In this document: piece by piece, positions 59,905 to 64,000 of the stretch
Layout of the letters: each line of letters begins with the position of its first letter
How positions within the stretch are numbered: the first letter of the stretch is position 1
From: DASSBR01 sp035708085
GTDB lineage: Bacteria > Pseudomonadota > Gammaproteobacteria > Natronospirales > DASSBR01
Direction: 5' to 3'
NCBI GenBank assembly: GCA_035708085.1
Contig: DASSTE010000074.1
Location: 1-64,000 of the forward strand
DNA length: 64,000 nucleotides
The notes under the pieces: model-generated
The model's input: the letters and a program-made list of their open reading frames with translations, nothing else
What the model was told of the DNA's origin: nothing
Database searches by the model: none
Translations under genes and position numbers: made by a program

Positions 59905-61443
59905 ATGAGATTGGCGCAAAAGTTCCTGATCTTGCTATTACCCGCAATAGCTTTCTTCCCGTTTTTGTCATACGCACAAGAGCCCCCACCGCTCCACGGT
60001 CTCGACCAATACATCGAACAAGCCATGCACCAATGGCACGATCCCGGGCTGGCGATCGCAGTGGTCAAAGATGGCAAAGTCGTACTCGCGAAAGGCTTCG
60101 GCGTACGTGAACTGGGTAAACCCGCCAAAGTCGACAAACATACCCTGTTCGCCATCGCCTCGAACACCAAAGCCTTCACCACCGTCTCCCTCGGTATGCT
60201 AATCGACGCCGGCAAACTCACCTGGGACAGTCGACTTACCGATTACCTCAAGGGCTTCCAGATGTATAGCCCGTTCGTGACTCGCGAAGTCACCGTCCGG
60301 GATGCATTAACCCATCGCAGCGGCGACTGCGGCGCCGACTTCCTCTGGTACAACAGCCCCAACACACGCACCGAAATTCTGCACAAAATGCGGCTCGTCA
60401 AACCGCGCCACAGCTTCCGCGCCACGTATTGCTACAGCAACAACATGGTCATGGCCGCCGGCATGATCGTCCCCGCGGTCACCGGCATCCGCTGGAACGA
60501 TTTTGTCGAAAACCGCATCTTCAAGCCACTCGGCATGACCGACAGCAACACATCGATCACCGAATTCAAACGCGGCGGCGATATTGCAACGCCGCACGCC
60601 AAGGTCGACGGCCACATGCAACCCATTCGCTGGCTGAACTGGGATAACATCGGCCCGGCTGCGAGCATCAACTCAAGCGTCGCCGACCTGTCTCACTGGC
60701 TGGAAATGCTCCTCGGCGACGGCGAATATCGTGGTCAGCGCATCGTCAGCGCCGCGGTTATTCACGAGATGGAAACGCCACAGGTCATCATCCCGCCGGA
60801 TCACAAATTCCTGCACCAACTGAACCCGGAAGCGCACACACTCGCCTACGGACTGACGCTCCGCATGGATGATTATCACGGCGAGCACATCGTCTGGCAC
60901 ACCGGCCACCTCGACGGTATGAGCTCCGCGCTCGGCATGATTCCCGGTCGCAACCTCGGCGTCGTGATCCTGACCAACCAGGATGAAAGCTACCTGCCCG
61001 TGGCCATCATGAACCGGGTGTTCGACGCCTACCTCGGCGTACCGCCGCAGGACTGGTCGAGCGAAATACTGGCGCTGCAGCAAAAGTTCGCCGCCAAGGC
61101 GGAAAAGAAAGCCGCAAGACTGCTCGCGGCGCGCTCCGCGCATCCGCACCCGTCGGTACCGCTCAAGGATTTCGTCGGTACCTACACCAGTCCACTGCGG
61201 GGCACCGTCAACATCACGTTGCAGAACCACCACCTGGTGCTGGAGAGCGGCCGGCATTCATTTGCCGATCTCGTGCCATGGAATCACGACACCTTTCGCC
61301 TTGTCTGGCGCTATCACTTCTGGGGCAAAGGCTACGTGCAGTTCGGCCTGAACCCGCGCGGCGAAGTGGACAACATCCATTTCGTCCACGGCGGGCGCTA
61401 TGAGCGTCAGGCGGAACAGAACGAGGAGGCGCCGGAGGATTAA
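59905..61443 (+). CDS. Exported serine beta-lactamase-fold hydrolase with DUF3471 domain (paralogue 2)
   Basis: 512 residues, clearly paralogous to the gene at 50217-51734 along its whole length: shared GLDQYIEQAMHQWH, nucleophile S86-NT-K89, TYCYSNNM, and HTGHLDGM for the third motif, plus DUF3471 (DFVGTYTSPLRGTVNITLQ). It has a signal peptide (MRLAQKFLILLLPAIAFFPFLSYA). AGGAG 7 nt upstream fixes the ATG at 59905. Substrate unknown; cell-wall or D-amino-acid peptides are plausible from context. It ends 6 bp from the convergent paralogue 3. Confidence 0.88.
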   Translation: MRLAQKFLILLLPAIAFFPFLSYAQEPPPLHGLDQYIEQAMHQWHDPGLAIAVVKDGKVVLAKGFGVRELGKPAKVDKHTLFAIASNTKAFTTVSLGMLIDAGKLTWDSRLTDYLKGFQMYSPFVTREVTVRDALTHRSGDCGADFLWYNSPNTRTEILHKMRLVKPRHSFRATYCYSNNMVMAAGMIVPAVTGIRWNDFVENRIFKPLGMTDSNTSITEFKRGGDIATPHAKVDGHMQPIRWLNWDNIGPAASINSSVADLSHWLEMLLGDGEYRGQRIVSAAVIHEMETPQVIIPPDHKFLHQLNPEAHTLAYGLTLRMDDYHGEHIVWHTGHLDGMSSALGMIPGRNLGVVILTNQDESYLPVAIMNRVFDAYLGVPPQDWSSEILALQQKFAAKAEKKAARLLAARSAHPHPSVPLKDFVGTYTSPLRGTVNITLQNHHLVLESGRHSFADLVPWNHDTFRLVWRYHFWGKGYVQFGLNPRGEVDNIHFVHGGRYERQAEQNEEAPED

Positions 61444-61449
61444 CGGCGA

Positions 61450-62919
61450 TTAGGCCTGGCGCGAATACGTGCCGACACCGGACAACGTCAAGGTATCGAT
61501 ATGGCCGGCCGGGTCAAGCTTGAATTCCGCGTAGGCGTCGCCGAGGTAGCGGTAACGCCACTCGACACTAAACGTGTCGCGCTCGAACGGTCGCATGTCG
61601 CCCACGTATAAGCCGCGCGTCAGAACCAGTTTTCCATCTTCGATGGTGACGACAGCTTCCCCGTACAGCGGGTCGCTGAAGTGGCCCGCGTAGGCGTCGA
61701 GCGGCAATGACGGCGGCTTGTCGGGGTTGCCGCTCGCCGCAACGATCTGCCGGCGACGGCGCTCTTCGGCGCGAAGCTTCTCCCAGCGGTGGCGAATCTT
61801 CTCGCTCCAGTCTGTCGGATGTGCTCCGAGTTCCGCGTCGAATACCCGGTACATCAGCGCGAGCGGCAACCAGTTCCATTCAAGGTTGCTCAGGACGACG
61901 ACGCCCAGCCGCCGGCCCGGCAGCATGCCGAGCACGGCTTGCATTCCGTCCGTCTGACCGTAGTGCCAGGCTGCGGGCTCGCCGCGATAACGTGCCGTGA
62001 ACAACGCCAGCCCGTAACCCAGGCCCTGCATCTGCGGGTTGAAGCTGTTGAACAGGCGTCCCTCCCAGCTGTCATCCGGCACGTCGATCTGCGGCGTGCG
62101 CATCGCCTGTACGATTTCGGAGCTTGCGAGGCGGTTGCCCTGATAGCAGCCTTCGTCCAGCAGCATCGTCAGCCAGTGCGCCATATCTTCGGCGCTGGCA
62201 TTGACGCCGCCGGCCGGCGCGCAGTTGTGGTCGTCGTACCACTCAAGCTTTTCGATCGCATCGCCCACCCACGCGTGCGGCGTTGCCGCGTGATTGCTGT
62301 CGCGCTCGGCTATCAGGGCGTGGCTGTGCTGCATGCCGAGCGACCTGATAATGCGGCGCTCGACGAATTCGCTCCAGGAATTTCCTGTAACCGCGGGAAT
62401 GACTTCGCCGGCTGCCATGTACAGAATGTCGCTGTAGCAAAACCGTGAGCGAAACGGATGCTGTGGTACGAGATAACGAAGCTTGTTAATGATATTGGCG
62501 CGGGAATTGCCGGAGCGGTACTCAAGGAAGCCGCCGTCACAGATACCGGTGCGGTGTGTGAGCAGGTCGCGAAGGCGCGCTTCGCGCGTGGTCGCCGGAT
62601 CGTGTAGCTTGAAGTCCTTGAGCCATTGCGTCATCCGGTCATCCCAGCCAAGTTCGCCGGCGTCGACCAGCAGACCGAGAGCGAACGCCGTGAACGCTTT
62701 GCTGTTCGAGCCGATGGCAAAGGTCGTATGGCGATCCACCGGCGCCGGCGCACCCAGTTCACGCACGCCGAAGCCTTCCGACATCACGGTGCGGCCGTCC
62801 TTGACGATGCCGATCGCCAGCCCCGGCACGTGCCAGGCTTTCATCGCCCGGCTGATGTATTCGTTGAGCCCGCTAAATGGTCTTTGCATGCTGTTCCCGG
62901 GATTATTTGTTAAGCTCAT
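61450..62919 (-). CDS. Serine beta-lactamase-fold hydrolase with DUF3471 domain (paralogue 3, no signal peptide)
   Basis: 489 residues, third member of the set: GLNEYISRAMKAWHVPGLAIG, nucleophile motif SNSK in FAIGSNSKAFT, FCYSDIL, and HYGQTDGM, with a DUF3471 tail (DAYAGHFSDPLYGEAVV). In contrast to paralogues 1 and 2 it starts MSLTNNPGNSMQRPFSG, without any hydrophobic leader, so it should be cytoplasmic. That suggests action on imported peptides or amides. The start could be the inner ATG (M11) instead. Confidence 0.87.
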   Translation of the reverse strand: MSLTNNPGNSMQRPFSGLNEYISRAMKAWHVPGLAIGIVKDGRTVMSEGFGVRELGAPAPVDRHTTFAIGSNSKAFTAFALGLLVDAGELGWDDRMTQWLKDFKLHDPATTREARLRDLLTHRTGICDGGFLEYRSGNSRANIINKLRYLVPQHPFRSRFCYSDILYMAAGEVIPAVTGNSWSEFVERRIIRSLGMQHSHALIAERDSNHAATPHAWVGDAIEKLEWYDDHNCAPAGGVNASAEDMAHWLTMLLDEGCYQGNRLASSEIVQAMRTPQIDVPDDSWEGRLFNSFNPQMQGLGYGLALFTARYRGEPAAWHYGQTDGMQAVLGMLPGRRLGVVVLSNLEWNWLPLALMYRVFDAELGAHPTDWSEKIRHRWEKLRAEERRRRQIVAASGNPDKPPSLPLDAYAGHFSDPLYGEAVVTIEDGKLVLTRGLYVGDMRPFERDTFSVEWRYRYLGDAYAEFKLDPAGHIDTLTLSGVGTYSRQA

Positions 62920-62966
62920 CTTACATAGTCGCGGCAGTATTGAGGCGCGTTGGAAGCGTTACTCCA

Positions 62967-63485
62967 ATGATAAAGGCACGTAGTTTCGTCCTCCTTATAG
63001 CGCTGGGAGCCATCGCATTTACGCCGGCATTCGCCGGCGGCAATGACCAGACTCAGGCCAAGGCCGTGCCGCCAAAACCCGCGAGTACGGCTAAACCAGC
63101 TAAAAAGAATAAGGAGCCGGAACATAAAAACCAACCGCAGCAACTGGGGACGGTACAAGTCAACGGCCATAAAATGACGCCTATCGAAAGGTTGTGCTTT
63201 TTACGCAAGGCGTTCAGCGAAGAATATTCCAGTAATCCTGCCAAGGCAGATGATATTATCTGCCGGATTCACAAGATCACCGGCAGCCAGTTCTATGGCA
63301 TGTCCTGCATGACCAACAAACAATATTTCACGGCGAAGTTGAACAATGGCGGCGATCCACCCTCGTTCGTAAGCGGCGGTATCGCGGGTAAAAAAGTTCG
63401 TCGGGTAAGCCGGGGCACCATCCGGGAATTGACGACAAATCCGCGTATCAAAGCTGTTTGCGAGGCTCGCAATTCCGGCAAATGA
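62967..63485 (+). CDS. Small exported lysine-rich protein of unknown function
   Basis: 172 residues. Signal peptide (MIKARSFVLLIALGAIAFTPAFA), a Lys/Pro/Gln-rich linker (about 30-68), and a basic C-terminal domain with four cysteines (in RLCFLRK, DIICRIH, GMSCMTN, AVCEARN), possibly two disulfides. I do not recognise the family. The ATG at 62967 gives the signal peptide; longer frames run into the divergent hydrolase. It lies between that hydrolase and the permease. Confidence 0.7.
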   Translation: MIKARSFVLLIALGAIAFTPAFAGGNDQTQAKAVPPKPASTAKPAKKNKEPEHKNQPQQLGTVQVNGHKMTPIERLCFLRKAFSEEYSSNPAKADDIICRIHKITGSQFYGMSCMTNKQYFTAKLNNGGDPPSFVSGGIAGKKVRRVSRGTIRELTTNPRIKAVCEARNSGK

Positions 63486-63491
63486 TTGCCA

Positions 63492-64000
63492 TCAGGTCCG
63501 CCGGCGGCGAAGTCGTTCCCAGCCGATGTAGAGCGGGATGCCAACCAGTGTTATCGCAATACTGACGCCGGTCGAGACCGGCTGCTGCCACAGCGCATAC
63601 GCGATAACGAAAAATGTGCCGAGGATAAACAGCGCCGGGACCACCGGGTAACCGAGCGCCTTGTAGGGTCGCTCGATGTCGGGCCGCTTGCGGCGCAGGA
63701 TGAACAGGCCGATCACCGCCAGTGCCAGGAAAGGCCAGACGCCCAGCACGTAAGCTTCGGCGAGCTGAATGAAGTTGCGCAGCAGCACGTAAATAACGGC
63801 CAGGGTTGCGGTCAGGATGATCGCGACGTAGGGCGTCTCGAAACGCGGGTGCACCTTGCCGATGGAGGCAAAGAACAGGTTGTCTTCGGCCATCGCGAAA
63901 AACACGCGCGGGTGCGTCAGCACGCTGCCATTGAGTGTTCCCAGCACCGATACCATGATGAGCACGGCCGTGGCGGCGGCGCCGACCGGCCCCATCGCCG
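63492..64000 (-). CDS. APC-family amino-acid permease, C-terminal part (start outside window)
   Basis: The leftward gene continues past the right edge; about 169 C-terminal residues are visible. Helices include VSVLGTLNGSVLTHPRVFFAMAEDN, FETPYVAIILTATLAVIYVLL, VWPFLALAVIGLF, then RRKRPDIERPYKALGYPVVPALFILGTFFVIAYAL, which is the pattern of LAT/YjeH-like amino-acid permeases with a basic C-terminus. The substrate is unknown; next to peptide- and murein-degrading genes, uptake of released amino acids is a reasonable guess. Confidence 0.9.
   Translation of the reverse strand, partial: AMGPVGAAATAVLIMVSVLGTLNGSVLTHPRVFFAMAEDNLFFASIGKVHPRFETPYVAIILTATLAVIYVLLRNFIQLAEAYVLGVWPFLALAVIGLFILRRKRPDIERPYKALGYPVVPALFILGTFFVIAYALWQQPVSTGVSIAITLVGIPLYIGWERLRRRRT

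Noticed and set aside
1..64000. tRNA, rRNA, CRISPR arrays, prophage or transposase genes
   Set aside because: I looked for the usual signatures on both strands and found none; only small non-coding palindromic elements are present.

Overview
The window is 64 kb of GC-rich, gene-dense bacterial chromosome with no rRNA, tRNA, CRISPR array, transposase or phage gene that I can see. It reads as a gammaproteobacterium. The grounds are the lptD-surA-pdxA-rsmA-apaH gene order, the cbpA-cbpM pair, split glycine decarboxylase genes, a Tat-exported HiPIP, PEP-CTERM (exosortase) substrates and many small palindromic repeats. The abundance of S9, DUF885 and beta-lactamase-fold hydrolases and a kynurenine cluster recall the Xanthomonadales/Nevskiales side of the class, but that placement is inference.

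Layout. 0-7.9 kb: mixed housekeeping and stress genes (AEC transporter end, RibD-C reductase, DUF423, cbpA-cbpM, cardiolipin synthase, Mut7-C protein, Thr/Ser dehydratase, exported amidohydrolase). 7.9-11.2 kb: three tandem PEP-CTERM surface proteins behind a near-perfect sigma-54 promoter and a hairpin leader. 11.2-14.3 kb: an unusual SYLF-domain protein interrupted by low-complexity inserts, then lgt-thyA. 14.3-20.6 kb: a DUF255 thioredoxin-fold protein, a PQQ-type beta-propeller and a double-protease HtrA/Nma111-like protein. 20.6-27.8 kb: PfkB kinase, a hub of palindromes, and gcvT-gcvH-gcvPA-tpx-gcvPB-dgkA, followed by phhB and phhA. 28.7-32.1 kb: diguanylate cyclase, DUF885 peptidase-like protein and HiPIP. 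32-45.8 kb: about 13.7 kb of leftward genes in which the outer-membrane biogenesis operon (lptD, surA, pdxA, rsmA, a UspA protein where apaG would normally be, apaH) runs directly by gene overlap into a kynurenine-to-2-aminomuconate degradation operon.

45.9-64 kb is the most suggestive region. It starts rightward with murA, a BadF-type amino-sugar kinase, murQ and murB. It continues with a secreted beta-lactamase-fold hydrolase, a YkfC-like NlpC/P60 endopeptidase, an S9 peptidase, diaminopimelate decarboxylase, an AmiE-like amidase overlapping a NamZ-like exo-N-acetylmuramidase, two more beta-lactamase-fold hydrolases, a small exported protein and an APC amino-acid permease. Together these could take apart murein: exo-release of MurNAc, removal and cutting of stem peptides, diaminopimelate to lysine, amino-acid uptake, and MurNAc to MurNAc-6P to GlcNAc-6P. 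Each family assignment is from sequence. The joint role as a murein-scavenging island is inference.

A second theme is repeats. Four copies (A-D) of an element of about 90 bp share a conserved core, but each has its own pair of complementary flanking arms. One copy (B) is split by a palindrome of about 260 bp. Other palindromes sit between convergent genes and even supply their stop codons. Several genes (cbpA, the dehydratase, lgt, the DUF255 gene, lysA) have a -10-like hexamer only 6-10 nt before the start codon, suggesting leaderless transcripts.
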